A DNA stretch of 64,000 nt from Mesostigma viride (Eukaryota; Streptophyta; Mesostigmatophyceae; Mesostigmatales; Mesostigmataceae), in assembly GCA_009746045.1 (NCBI GenBank), contig RPFO01000584.1, forward strand, positions 527,471-591,470. The letters run 5' to 3'. Every line of letters starts with the position of its first letter. Position 1 is the stretch's first letter. Below are positions 23,575 through 34,100 of this stretch, in pieces. A model generated the notes under the pieces. That model had not been told where the DNA came from and ran no database searches. It was given only the letters and a program-made list of their open reading frames with translations. Made by a program: the position numbers and the translations under genes.

Positions 23575-25962
23575 TTTTTCGGGGAAATGGGTATATTTTA
23601 TTAGCCAATTATGGACCAAAGAGGTGAGAGGGGAAATGAGTATCAGCGAATCCTAATGAAGGTGGGCACACACACGTGTGGCGGTGACAGGTGAAAGGCT
23701 AATAGGGCGCGTTATTAGACCAGGGAAGCCATTGGACCTGAGTGATGTCGCCATGAGGCATACTGGTGAATACCTGATTACGGCCCAGTAGATCATGAAA
23801 AAGCTGGAGCGGGCTGGGCTTGTCGTTATTGGGCCCTGGGTCCCACACCCTGTGTTGTTCCTGAGCTAACAGCCAGTAGCGGCGCATAGCCGCATTCCAT
23901 AGGTATATAAAGCGCCGGACTACGCCGCCGCGGGTATACTCCTCGCGGACCTTAAAGACTGTCTCGTTGCGTATGGTCCAGATCGCGTATAGCATAGTAG
24001 TGCGTAGCCATATCCATTCTGCTTGGGAAACTGAAAGCTCGGACCCTGGTGTGCCAGCAGTACCGAAAATGATGGTACGCACGCTGATTGGGAGAGTGGG
24101 TGGCGATGCCGTCCATGCGGCCCAGATGTTAATGAGCCACGTCCAAACCCCAGGGAGATTACAGTAAAGAAACCTGTGCTCAATGGTTTCACTAGGGTGC
24201 GTGCACAGGCATGATGCATCATGACCAAAACGCTCGTGGAGCATGGCGCAGACCCCTATCGCCCTATGCATCAAAAGGTGTTGTACATCAGTGGCCCTGC
24301 GGTCCACGAGAGGGTGGTCTACCGCCAGGGTAATCATCTTAACCCAAGTGTAGCCCGGCCAATGTATTCCCCAGCGGGCTCGGCCCGGGTGGGGCTGATG
24401 GTACATATGCAACAAGATATCATAACCCCAATCTGCGGTGTACTCAAAGATACATTTGCTGGTTCTGATGTCCCCCTTGGTTAAGACCCATCCAAATTCA
24501 ACCGGGTCCAGATGTAGTAGATCGAGCCGTGTGTTGCCCACGTGTAGCCATGTAATGCTCTCAACCGGGGATAATGGGTCCGGCTGGATCATGCAAGATC
24601 TTGGCACAGACCATGGGACTACGCGTATGCGGTGACACTGGGAAGCTGGCGTGTACGCATATAAGGTGGATAGTTGATACAGACACCCATTGTGGCCAGA
24701 AATAGCGTCCAGCAGTTGTAGTTGGAGCCCCTCAGGTGGCAGAACCGTCACGACTAAACCCTTGCACGCAGGCGTGACTCCGTCGGCGTAGAAGCTAACC
24801 CAGTCGCCGGTTATAATTGGCTTGCGTGGGGCAGTCATCAATGCATGCCACGCCGCTGGTATCGCACTTATAAGAGTTTGCCACGCTTGCAGGGAGGGCA
24901 TGTGGGAGACCCAAGTGCTGACCTCGTCGTAGCTGAGCCGTCGGTACGCAGCGCCGTGCCCCAGGTAGAGGTCCAGCACCCTGACAATCGGCGGTGACGC
25001 GCGCAGAAAGCCATCATACGGGTTGTGTCCGTGGAGAGTGCCCAGGGGCTTGTTAGTAGCGTCTGTGATTAAGTCATTAAAAAAGAGTGGCTGCCGTGCC
25101 ACCTCCTCTCTAGTAGTAGGAAAGACTAGGCGACCCGGCTTGAGCTTATTGTAACCTGTCCATATGCGCTGCCAATACCATGGGAGTCCTTTGTACGAAA
25201 TAAGGGTGCTGCCCAGTATGCCCGCCCCCAGTTGCCACGAGGTGCCACTAGCATGGGTGGAAAGAGAGGCTAGCGTTTCACGTGCAAGCATGCAGCCAGG
25301 GTGTGTGTTAACGCCCATAAAAACGGATATCACTTGTTTAGCATACAGCGACCACAGACGCCATTGTATGTTGTGGAGCCCGAGGCCCCCGTGCACCCAT
25401 GACATGAAGGACATCTCTCTGTTGATCCATCCGTGGACCGTGTGGGAGATTAAGCCTTTCTGTTTCCAGACAAAATTGCTGCCAAGGCGTTGGATGAGCT
25501 GTGTGGTGGCATCATTGGGTGGGTGTGCTTGGCAATAATACAAGACCTTAGAGAACAACAGTTGGTTGACGATCAGGGTTCGCCCTCGTAGGCTCATGCG
25601 GTGGACGGCCCCCCAGCGCCCTGCGGTAAGGAGAACGCCTGCAAGCTTGCCCACGTGGTTGGTTTCATCATACATGAAAGAACGTTGTTCAGCCAAGCGT
25701 CCCTTGGGTGTGCAGCCGATGGGACAATTGTGCAAAAGGTGGTGATCCCCCGGCTTGACCCAGGTCACAGCCAGGTTGGGGAGGGCGTAGCGTAGGGTGT
25801 TGGTTTTGCCGATATGCAGTCCCGTGGACTTGAGCACATTGCATCGTTGTTGTGTGGCAACAGAATAGGTAGTGATATTATCCATGACAGCATGCACTTC
25901 AGGCAGAGAGATACAAACATTTGTTGTGTCATCCACATAAGCCGTTTGGAATGTGCGCAAAA
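23575..25962 (-). mobile_element. LINE B, 5'-truncated non-LTR retrotransposon
   Basis: It is bounded by a 15-base direct repeat AATGTGCGCATCATT (23560-23574 and 25963-25977). On the minus strand it ends in a short A tail (T run at 23573-23579 on the plus strand). Only the 3' part of ORF2 is present. A short A tail, long target duplication and 5' truncation are the marks of target-primed reverse transcription. Confidence 0.9.
23699..25960 (-). pseudogene. LINE B reverse transcriptase, C-terminal 750 residues
   Basis: One uninterrupted frame of about 753 codons, open at its 5' edge because the element is truncated inside the RT core. It begins just before the catalytic box (TAYVDDTTN, near residue 10) and then has LKSTGLHIGKTNTL. 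Palm/thumb-like sequence follows (GRTLIVNQLLFSKVLYY, HGGLGLHNI). Near residues 583-600 is a cysteine/histidine motif of the kind found at the end of L1-like ORF2 (CLCTHPSETIEHRFLYC), then a Trp-rich end with AIWTIRNETVFK. It cannot act alone because RT motifs A and B and the endonuclease are missing. The intact frame suggests a fairly recent insertion. Confidence 0.85.
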
Positions 25963-26231
25963 AATGTGCGCATCATTAGATGTTGCGCGACTGCGGCTAT
26001 AGCATTTTTCTGACGCCGCTCATTTCAGTTCGGTTGATTCTTCGCGCCGGTCAGCCAAGGAGTGACATACTTCACGTCGGGGTGTATCTTTAGTTGCGAT
26101 ACCACGCGTTTGCCGTTTCGCAACTTTTCGTCCAAATCGGTCCTCGCAAGAATCGCAACAAAAGTGTTTTTTGGTCCTCCTGGAAAGTTGCGTAGTTGCG
26201 ATTCTTGTTGCGATACTGCGGGTGACCCCTG

Positions 26232-26910
26232 AGGCGAGAGACAAGTGCAGCATGCGTTTCCGAAGCCTGCGCCGCGGTGTGTAGCGCCGTGAACTGGGGT
26301 TGTAGCTTGTGGACGACCTTGGTTTCCACGTTGGAGACCCGGGCTTCCACCGTGTTGAGCGTGGTGTTCAGCGATGTCAGCTTCTCGGCCAGCGGCCAGG
26401 TCACGTGCTCCTCCAGCACTGCGCGGATGTCATCCTTGCAGAGGGAGGGAGCCGATGGGGCAGCCGGCTGTGCGAGGCTGGCGTTGATCGCTCGGGTGAT
26501 GTCGCCGACGCAGCGCTGGTAGTGGCTGGTCAAGATAAACAGGCGTTGCATGGCTTCAATGGTTCGTCAAACTGGTAGAGCCAGGACGTGTCGCGGTAGT
26601 CGATAGCCGCCCCCCCCTTCATGGTCACGAAGAGCTTCCGTTCCTGTACGAGGAACTCGAGAACCTCGACGCATTCCTGCGGCGACAGTCTCTGCCACTC
26701 GACGAGGGATGAGAACATTCCGTCGCCGGGCAAGTATTGGCTCCATTTGTGGCGATCGTGGCATGGTTTCTTGGGTTCAGGCGAGGCGCTTGGCGAGGGT
26801 TTGGCGGGTAAGCCTGTCGGCTGAACAATTATGGCGAGGGCGAGAGGGTTGGGCTGGGCGCTGGCAAGCTGTGCCTTTTCCAGCCCTCGTTTTGCTTTGG
26901 TAGTCGTCAT
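26232..26910 (-). pseudogene. LINE A ORF1 protein, N-terminal part
   Basis: The minus-strand ATG at 26910 opens MTTTKAKRGLEKAQL, then LVEWQRLSPQECVEVLEFL, and shifts frame near 26550. The protein then continues with ILTSHYQRCVGDITRAINAS, VLEEHVTWPLAEKLTSLN and TLNTVEARVSNVE, a clear coiled-coil stretch. The frame is cut at 26232 by the TIR element and resumes at 20403 in phase. Together the two halves form one LINE ORF1-type protein with no partner ORF2. Confidence 0.7.
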
Positions 26911-27059
26911 AGCTGGTCACGTGCGTAACTTTGGCGATACTGCGTTTCAGCCGTAACCGATTATACTGGCGTGTGCGTCTGAAAAAAGCGCATCGAATGC
27001 AAATGGTCTGACCGAATTTGGGGCTCAGACGCAAAAGATCTGAGCTCCGCCGTCAGCCA

Positions 27060-27190
27060 TACCGCCGTCAGGTCAGCCATACCTCCGGGATATGTGCTAC
27101 ATGTACTCCCAACGGAGTAATGTTACTAATTAATTTAATTAATTAATGATCTCCCAACGGAGACATGTTATAATTAAATTTTAATTTAAT
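27060..27190 (+). repeat. Dispersed repeat with TTAATTAA-rich tail
   Basis: GGGATATGTGCTACATGTAC and TCCCAACGGAG, followed by AT-only TTAATTAA runs, match the end of the repeat at about 51960-52020. Confidence 0.6.
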
Positions 27191-27699
27191 TTAAGGCTAC
27201 ACATTTACATCTCCATTCATATTCATCATCGATCCTGAATTAACGACTCGAAATTAAACCCGGACAAGATAACGGCAGGCTCGATCAGCTATACCATGGT
27301 CCGGATTCTCCCGATTTCTAGCTGGCCTGCGCCAGCTGGTTGTCTCCTTGACATACAGACATGTTGTCTCACTATGTATTGCATGGATTTTGTGTTTTTG
27401 TGTTGAGGGTACTGTTTTGTGTATTCTCAGCACGGAACACTTTGGGCATAGTCAATTACTAATTATTAATTAAGTGAATGCGGCCCCATTGGGAGCCAGG
27501 AAGAGAACATTTGTCTAGCCCCTCCATGAAGGGCTTCCTACATGCAGGCAGCCACGCGGCTTCCGCGATCTTAACACGCCTTCTCAAACGATGACTCTAG
27601 TCGACTTACACGATCGACGATTGGAACGCCAAGCGTCCAGGAATAGTTGTCTCACTAATCACATTAACAATAAAATTAAAATAACTTGAAGGCAGTCAT
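27191..27699. other. Spacer, no gene recognised
   Basis: No recognisable coding or repeat structure beyond a short TTAATTA run near 27468. Confidence 0.4.
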
Positions 27700-27985
27700 C
27701 ATGTGCAGCTACAGCTGCACTGCGACGCCCAGGACTTCACCCAGATTGGCTGCGCTGGCCTCAGGAGCCTCCTGCATGAGCGCAGACGGGCAGCTACAGC
27801 AGCTGCAGCATCCTCGCAGAGCGGCACCTCCCCCAGCACGGACTCCATCCGAGCTGTGCACAGTGGCGGAGCAGCTGGCGCCGATGGCTGAGCAGCTCGC
27901 CGCCCTGAACGCGCCTGACGGCCTGGCCACCCAACGCATGCACTCTCGGCCAAGGTCAACAACACTGAAGCCAGAGTCAGAGTTC
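27700..27985 (+). pseudogene. Possible LINE ORF1 coiled-coil fragment
   Basis: The plus-strand frames include VAEQLAPMAEQLAALNA and NNTEARVRV. These resemble the coiled-coil part of LINE A ORF1 (AEKLTSLN, NTVEARVSNVE). The fragment is short and frame-broken, so the assignment is tentative. Confidence 0.3.
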
Positions 27986-28048
27986 TAAGAGCTAGATCTT
28001 TACCACAGTTTATTGCGTAGTCCGGCGGCATCCACCACAACTTGTTCT

Positions 28049-29250
28049 TCAACTTCCCTCCGTTCTCCCCCTCAGCAAAAAACTTAAATGCGACGTCCCT
28101 TCACTTGGTGTCGTATCCAGACATGCCTGCCCATGAAGCATGACGTCTTCTAACTTGGCATACATTGGCGTAGCCGTATCCTTGTTCCCTGCCTGCATAC
28201 TGGCTGAAGTCCACCCATCAGACCAAAAGGCCCCTGGTGCTCCGAGCCCCACTTCCCCGTCCATAAGTCTCATTTCCAACGTGGGCTTCTCATCATCCTC
28301 ATCGCCCGCCTGACTGTCTTCCGCCCCCTTAGGCTCCTCGCCTCCGGAAGTGTCAGCATGTACAGCCACTGGTCCGAAGCCCACCGCCACATTTGCCAAG
28401 CGAAGTAACTGCTCCACATCCTCCTTACCTGCGCGCAAACCGATCATGTCATCGACGCATGACTTAAAATCGAGTTAGTAGAAATCGGATTGCCAACCGT
28501 AAGAAATCAAAACAGTCGACATACCAGAATTCACTCGCAGATTTTTTCTTACCCTTTTTGGCCTTAATTTCCTTCGACCTCTGCTCGCAGGTAGACCCCG
28601 TCTGGGTGTGAGGGGCAGGCGGGGCAGGTTGGGCAGGCTCGGCAACCTTGGCAGTCTTCGCGGGCTTGGGTAACTTCTTGGAAGCCATGCGCTCCTCCCC
28701 CCCGTCCTCCTCCTCTCCGCCTCCATCCTCCTCCTCCTTCTCCTCCTCATCGTCCGACTCTGAATCTGAAAGCACAACTGGGTTTCGACGCCGTTTCTGA
28801 GGCAGGGCAGGCTTGGCAGCCTTCCCCCCCTTGGCCGATTTCTTGGAAGCAACGTGCTCCGCAGCCTCCTCCTCGTGCTCATCGTCCGACTCCGCCTGTT
28901 GCGCAAGTGGCTTTCGAAGCTGCTTCTTCGGTACCTAAGAAACGGGCTGAGTGAGGCGGCGGGGCAGGCTTGGCAGCCTTCCCACCCTTGGCCGATTTCT
29001 TGGAAGCAACGTGCTGCTCCTCCTCCTCCTCCTCATCGTCCGACTCCGCCTGTTGCGCAAGTGGCTTTCGAAGCTGCTTCTTCGGTACCTGAGAAACGGG
29101 CTGAAGCGGCGGGGCAGGCTTGGTATAGCCTTCCCACCCTTGGCCGATTTCTTGGAAGCAACGTGCTGCTCCTCAGGACTCCTCCTCCTCCTCATCGTCC
29201 GACTCCGCCTGTTGCGCAAGTGGCTTTCGAAGCTGCTTCTTCGGAGTTGA
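28049..29250 (-). other. Coding-like minus-strand region with KK/ESDDEE repeats, possible gene fragment
   Basis: On the minus strand about 28,840-29,250 contains near-copies of a unit of about 135 bases encoding PKKQLRKPLAQQAESDDEE and HVASKKSAKGGKAAKP, with frame breaks between units. It is followed by a related acidic/basic stretch (SDSESDDEEEKEEEDGG, MASKKLPKPAKTAKV). After a possible intron (GTAAGAAAAA near 28550, acceptor GCGCAG near 28430) comes a further frame (GKEDVEQLLRLANVAV). Alternating acidic and lysine/proline-rich blocks suggest a nuclear protein, but no family is recognised and the gene may be broken. Confidence 0.3.
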
Positions 29251-29471
29251 GTAACTCTAGAGCCCTAGGTGATCTGGCTCTAAGTAATTCCCCATGTCCG
29301 TCCGCACGCCTTCCGCTATAGCGTCCGTAAGGCCGCCGGCTATTATCCGGCGGTCCGATGCGGTCGACCGGTCTAAGGGCGGCGCCTAGGGCCGGCGCCA
29401 CCTACTAGGCCCCAGTCCGGGGCCTTATCCGGGTCGGTACGGACAGCTACAGTAGCCTGTCCCACGGTTAC

Positions 29472-29953
29472 AGTTGGTTGGAGACCCATCTAGGGTCCAC
29501 ATGGGTCCTCAGAGATAGAGGATCTTGTACAGATTACTACAATATACTTTATTGTAGTATTGGGCCAATGGCTGTACTTCACTAGTACTCGCCAATGGGA
29601 TAACGCCACGTAGAATATGTGGGCGTCTCCCAGGCCTCCACGTCACCGGCTGGTCAAGGGCCGGTGTAGTACTGTCAATAGGACTGAGCCGACTATCGGC
29701 CTATTATGTATGCGCATCTGCCTTGGTACCTCCTAGAGGATTCTAGAAGTATCTAACACGCGGCATGCACTGAACTACACGGAATGCATGTCCACGTAGG
29801 ATATTCAGCAAGACTGATGAAGGTGCCAAGCGCAATAGAATATATGCGCAACGAAGACGAATTATGCAGCAACGACAATAACGTATGAGAACAATAATCA
29901 CAACGTTCATTTCATGCTTTCTGATTTACATCGCATTCCATTTATTTGCAACT
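29472..29953 (+). repeat. 5' LTR of the copia-like element
   Basis: 482 bases, AGTTGGTTGGAG to ATTTGCAACT. By eye it matches the 3' LTR at every position except T29898 against A44925. gag starts only 13 bases after the LTR, and no TGG-type primer-binding site is visible in that gap. Confidence 0.95.
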
Positions 29954-29966
29954 TGTATTCATTGCA

Positions 29967-31705
29967 ATGTCTTCGGACGACAATCTTTCAGAGCAGAGGT
30001 CTGGCCCTGGTGAGCACGGACCGGCTCAATTTTCTGTCGACCCTGGCCCAGGCGAGCACAGGGATGACAATAAGAATATGTCCGACCAGCCCCGGGAGGA
30101 GGGCTGCGGGCAGGGAAGTACTAGTAGTGACAACCAGCGTGCGCGTGATAAAGTGCTTCGGCGGGAGACCTTGCTTCAAGAGGCGAAGCTGCTGTCGGCA
30201 ATCAAGAAATGGGTTCCAGCCCCGCTGGTGCCTGGTGCTATTCAAGCAGACCGGGATCGCTTTGTAAGCTCTCTTGGGCCGTTTTTCCGCAGGCTCGCGG
30301 GCAACCGAGACATCATTCCGGACTGGCTGGAGTTTCTTCGTGGAACCCCGCTGGGAGACCGCGAGAAAAACCACCCAGAGTGGATTTCGCTGCTGGATAG
30401 AGCACAGCGTCTGCGGTGGTCGCCGTTCGAGTTTCTGCGCCGAGCGAGGGAGACTTTTCTTCGTTCTATCACTGCCAAAACCTGCGACGAGATCGAGGAA
30501 TTTGTAGATGCAAAGCCGAAGCCCGGGCAGACCATCATCGAGCACCTCAACTCTTACTACGACATGCTGGAGAAGCAGGGGCTCCGGTGGCCTGACGAGG
30601 CGGTGAATCTCCGATGGATCCAAAACTGCGCTCTGTCCGAATCCGAGAAGCGGAATTTGGTCGCCAACTGCCGCGGTTACCTGTGCGACACTCACCGATG
30701 CAGAGCTCACCTCAAGGAGCTCCTGACGAATCAAACCCGTGTTTCCAGAGAAGGAGGTGCCGCGGAGGTGCCTCGTGTCGCCATGGTGATGGAGCAGCAA
30801 CGGGAAATCTTCTGCTACAACTGCGGGCAGCCCGGGCACACACGCCGCGCATGTAAGGGTAAGGTTGTCGCTAATTCTGAGTCCTTCCCTCCCTGCACTT
30901 TCTGTAATAGGACTAACCATCTGGCTAAGGATTGCTACTTTCGCAAGTGCAAGTCTTGTGGCAATTCTGGACATGATGCGTCTGCCTGCAGGCCGGGCCC
31001 ACTTCAAATGTTCCGCCGTCCAAGCCAAGTGTGTGACACTTTTTCGCTATTTTCGCAAAAAAAAAATAAAATTTCGCACGAGTTCGCGTGATTTTCGCGT
31101 GATTTTCGCAAAATTTTCACACATTTTCGCACGATTTCGCACGATTTCGCACAATTTTGCATGATTTCGCACAATTTCGCATGGATTTCAACCAAGGGTC
31201 GTTTTGGGGAGTGACGTTTGACAAAATTTCGCATGAATTCACACACGTTGTGCACATCAAAATTTTTTACCGTCGACATTTTTCACATGAAATTTCGCAC
31301 AATTTCAGCAAATTTCGCACAAATTCGCACGATTTCAGCAAATTTCACACGATTTCAGCAAATTTCGCACAATTTCGCACGATTTCGCACGACGAATCAC
31401 TCTGCAGAGTGACGATCGTCGAAAAAGTCAAAAAAACGACCAAAAGTGTCACACTTTTCGGAACATTTGAAGTGGGCCCGGCCTGCAGGAGCAAGGCGGG
31501 CGCTGGACCCAAGGATACCCAGATGGAGGTCCTCAAGCTGCTGCAGCAGATCTCCCAAGCCGTCAAGAGCGGTGCCCTTCGTGGTGGCGACGCTTCTCAG
31601 CCGCGTGGTGGTGACGCTTCCCAGCCGCGTGGTGGTGATGCTTCTCAGCCGCGGGGTGGCAATACCTCTCGTGGCCGCAAGAGGAAGCAGCAGCAGAAAA
31701 ACTAG
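29967..31705 (+). pseudogene. gag: Copia-like gag with three zinc knuckles, split by a MITE
   Basis: The ATG at 29967 opens a capsid/nucleocapsid protein. A charged N-terminus precedes a helical capsid-like region (FEFLRRARETFLRSI, KPGQTIIEHLNSYYDMLEKQ, ALSESEKRNLVANCRG). Three CCHC knuckles follow: CYNCGQPGHTRRAC, CTFCNRTNHLAKDC and CKSCGNSGHDASAC. The frame is then interrupted at 30993 by a 489-bp MITE. It resumes in phase at 31490 (after the duplicated target) with a coiled-coil-like DTQMEVLKLLQQISQ, three GGDASQPR repeats and a basic tail ending at the TAG at 31703. Without the MITE the protein would be about 413 aa. It packages element RNA. Confidence 0.85.
30993..31481. mobile_element. 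489-bp hAT-like MITE in copia gag
   Basis: The 23-base ends (30993-31015 and 31459-31481, starting CCGGGCCCACTTC) are exact reverse complements. An 8-base direct repeat CCTGCAGG flanks the element (30985-30992, 31482-31489), the length expected for hAT. The interior is AT-rich with many ATTTCGCAC-type motifs and no coding sequence. The flanking octamer is itself a palindrome, so TIR and TSD limits could be shifted, but the 8-bp reading restores the gag frame. Confidence 0.85.
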
Positions 31706-31743
31706 ATGATCCTCTCTGTTTATATAACCCCTACAGCGTCCTT

Positions 31744-33507
31744 ATGGATGCTGATGAGAGTGGACTCATGGCAGATGAGGCCTGCCAGGTGGTAGGGGCT
31801 CCAGCAGTAACCCCTACTGACCGTAAAGCTGCCCCAGTGAGCAGCAGTAAAAGTGCCCCTGTTTGTGGCATTCCTATCCATGCCTGGAATAAAAAGAGTA
31901 CCCCAGAGGGAACTCTTCCTGTAAATAATACATGTGGATCTGCTCCTGGTTGTAGACAGATGCCACATGGTGTTGCCCAGGTGAGCAACGTATCTGTGAA
32001 CAATACATGTGGTGCAGCTCCTGTTTGTAGCCAAGCACCCATTGATATTGTTAACAGTCAAGCTCCTCAGAGCAATAATCCTTGTTATATTGATAATAAA
32101 AACTTGGACTCTTGCTCTGCCAGGAACGTGGATGCCCGTCCATGTCCTGAAGAGCCTGAGCCTAATGATTGTATTAATCTTAGGACTCTGGCTAAGAGTT
32201 TGCATGATGCCTGTGGCCATGGAAACAATGCCATTAGGCTTGTTCAAGCCATTAATAACAAGGCTCTCTGGCAGGCTTATCAAGATGTCAGAGAACATTG
32301 TGTGTGCCAATTGTGTGCTAACAAGCCTTCCAAACGTCATGCAAAGCATCCTGCAGATGGTAGGGGTAATCTACAAGCTGATATCCTCTACTTCACCAAT
32401 TACAGGCAATTGCCTTACTTGGTGGCTGTGGATGAATGGTCAGGCTACATTGGAATTGAACCTATGGCAGCAGGGGATGAGAATACTCTCCATGCCGCAG
32501 TTCTTGTTATTCTGCAGAAGTTTGCAGTTATTCATAAGCTGCAGATGGACTTGCAGTTTAACTGCCTGACCAAATACTCTGATCTGCCTTTCCTAAGGAT
32601 TGTGGGTCGTGAAGATCACCAAGCCCAAGGCAAGGTTGACAGATATATACAGGAGCTTAAGAAGTTGGTAATATCCGGGGACTATCCTGAGATGTTTAAA
32701 CCAACTTTTGCTGTCAGGTGTTTGGGTGCTGCAAAAGTGGAAAACACCATGAACAACCGTTTTCATACTATCAAGGTGCGTGGTGTTCCACGGCTGGTCT
32801 CACCTCGTGGACTAGCAGGTGGCCTCTACCCTGATGACATCATGCAGGCATGGAGTAAGCAGAGGTGGGCACAGTATGCTCATCTCTGTGAAAAGGATAA
32901 ACAGAGAGGAGAATCATTAAAATTTGAGGTGGGAGACCAGGTGATCTTCCACAAAGAAAATGCTCCTGGTAAACGTGGTTATTGGCAGGGTCCAGGGACC
33001 ATAACCTCAGTTGACCTGGAGATGAAAACTGCTGATGTGGTCTGGAATGGGACCACTTATCATCTGGCTTGGAATAGATTGAAGAGAGATCCAATGAACG
33101 TTCAAGAAAATCCCCTGGAAATTATGGCCCCTGAAGAGGCACTTGGATCTCCCAATCTTTCCTGTCCACCTTTGGCCAGTGAACAGGCTGGACTCCAACT
33201 ACCAGAAAGGGCGGCCTCCCATCAACTGGAGCCTACTACTCAGCAAGCTCAGCCTAAGACATTGACTGGGATATCACAGGATGATATGGATGAAGCTGAC
33301 TTGTTGGATAATAGGGTGTCTGATCAGCACCGGAAGCTCCGGCCGTTGGAACATGGGCTTGAGACCCCTGGGCAGGTGGATAACATATTTCAGTCTGAAC
33401 AGCCAAAGCTTGGATCCAATTACCCTGGTAATAAGCCATTGCCCTTGGAGACTGATGGGATTCCAGCCCAAGGAAGACAAGCTGAGGACGGGGGTTGTCC
33501 AGGTTGA
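31744..33507 (+). pseudogene. Copia-like integrase ORF
   Basis: ATG at 31744, 587 codons. The N-terminus (about 130 residues, Cys/Pro-rich VNNTCG repeats) is unrecognised. An integrase zinc-binding segment (LHDACGHG with HCVCQLC) is followed by the core: LQADILYF, VAVDEWSGYIGIE, KLQMDLQFN and HQAQGKVDRYIQELKK. The last block normally has Glu where Asp appears here (KVD for KVE), so the DDE triad may read DDD. A C-terminal SH3-like part follows (FEVGDQVIFHKE, GYWQGPGTITSVD). The role is insertion of element cDNA. The ORF closes at 33507, and the next frame overlaps it by 13 bases (-1). Confidence 0.75.
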
Positions 33508-34100
33508 ACACTCAGCTCGGCAAGAGAGGCAATCCTCAAGAGCTTCGGGATATTGTAAAGAAGCTCAAGCCCTCACTAAAGATTGCCAAAATAACTTCTC
33601 TTCTAGAGAAGGGCATGGACCTTGATGGCTTTGATGTGGATACCAAAGCAGAGGTCTCTGTCACCTCGCCCTTTAATGCTTTGCTGGATAAGTATTCCCT
33701 TGAACCCAGTCCATGGACTATTGTCCAAGACTTTGCGGGTAACACTGATCATCAAGTTCTTGGGAATATCACTATCCCATTCTTGGGTGAGTCTTTGACA
33801 CTTTGTGTTGTTGATGGCTATAAGGGACCCACTCTCATTGGCCAGCCATTCTTGGTGACTCCCGGTGTTACCATTGTTGATGGCCCCAATAACACAAAGA
33901 GTCTCCTAAAAACCCATTGTGACCCAATTCCTCTGGAATCATTCAGATGTCTCTTGCCTCTTGAAATGTTCCAGAAGGCAAATTGGAAGACCGCCTGTGT
34001 CGGTTCAATAAAAGGAGCAGAATGGGGAAGGGATATACCCCCAGCTTCTGAGCTGGTAGAACCCGCCCAGCTCAGTGTGACTTCCCCTGCCAGCCGTTAA
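33495..34100 (+). pseudogene. Protease-like domain downstream of integrase
   Basis: A frame of about 200 codons overlapping the end of the integrase frame, with no ATG at its start, so it looks like a -1 continuation of pol. It contains DVDTKAEVSVTSPFNALLD and later HQVLGNITIPFL, CVVDGYKGPTLIGQPFL and GVTIVDGPNN. The order matches a retropepsin (DTGA..SVIS flap, then ILG.-FL). The active-site Gly of DTG is Lys, so the enzyme should be inactive, or the resemblance is structural only. The frame stops with TAA inside the TTAA target of the following insertion. Confidence 0.5.

Larger units (their letters stand above)
20404..26231. mobile_element. 5.83-kb DNA element with 38-bp TIRs, inserted in LINE A ORF1
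   Basis: The first 38 bases (20404-20441, starting CAGGGGTCACCCGCAG) are an exact reverse complement of the last 38 (26194-26231). TCGCAAC motifs recur just inside both ends (for example about 20554, 20611, 26118, 26153), as subterminal transposase-binding repeats often do. The start CAGGGGT is hAT-like, yet the flanks (TGGTTA left, AGGCGA right) show no 8-bp duplication. Removing the element joins LINE A ORF1 in frame with no extra bases. No transposase gene is recognised inside, so it is probably non-autonomous. It contains a minisatellite and LINE B. Confidence 0.85.

Noticed and set aside
20404-26231. Ordinary hAT transposon
   Set aside because: CAGGGG ends fit, but the 8 bases on each side differ (CCTGGTTA against AGGCGAGA) and no hAT transposase domain is visible inside.
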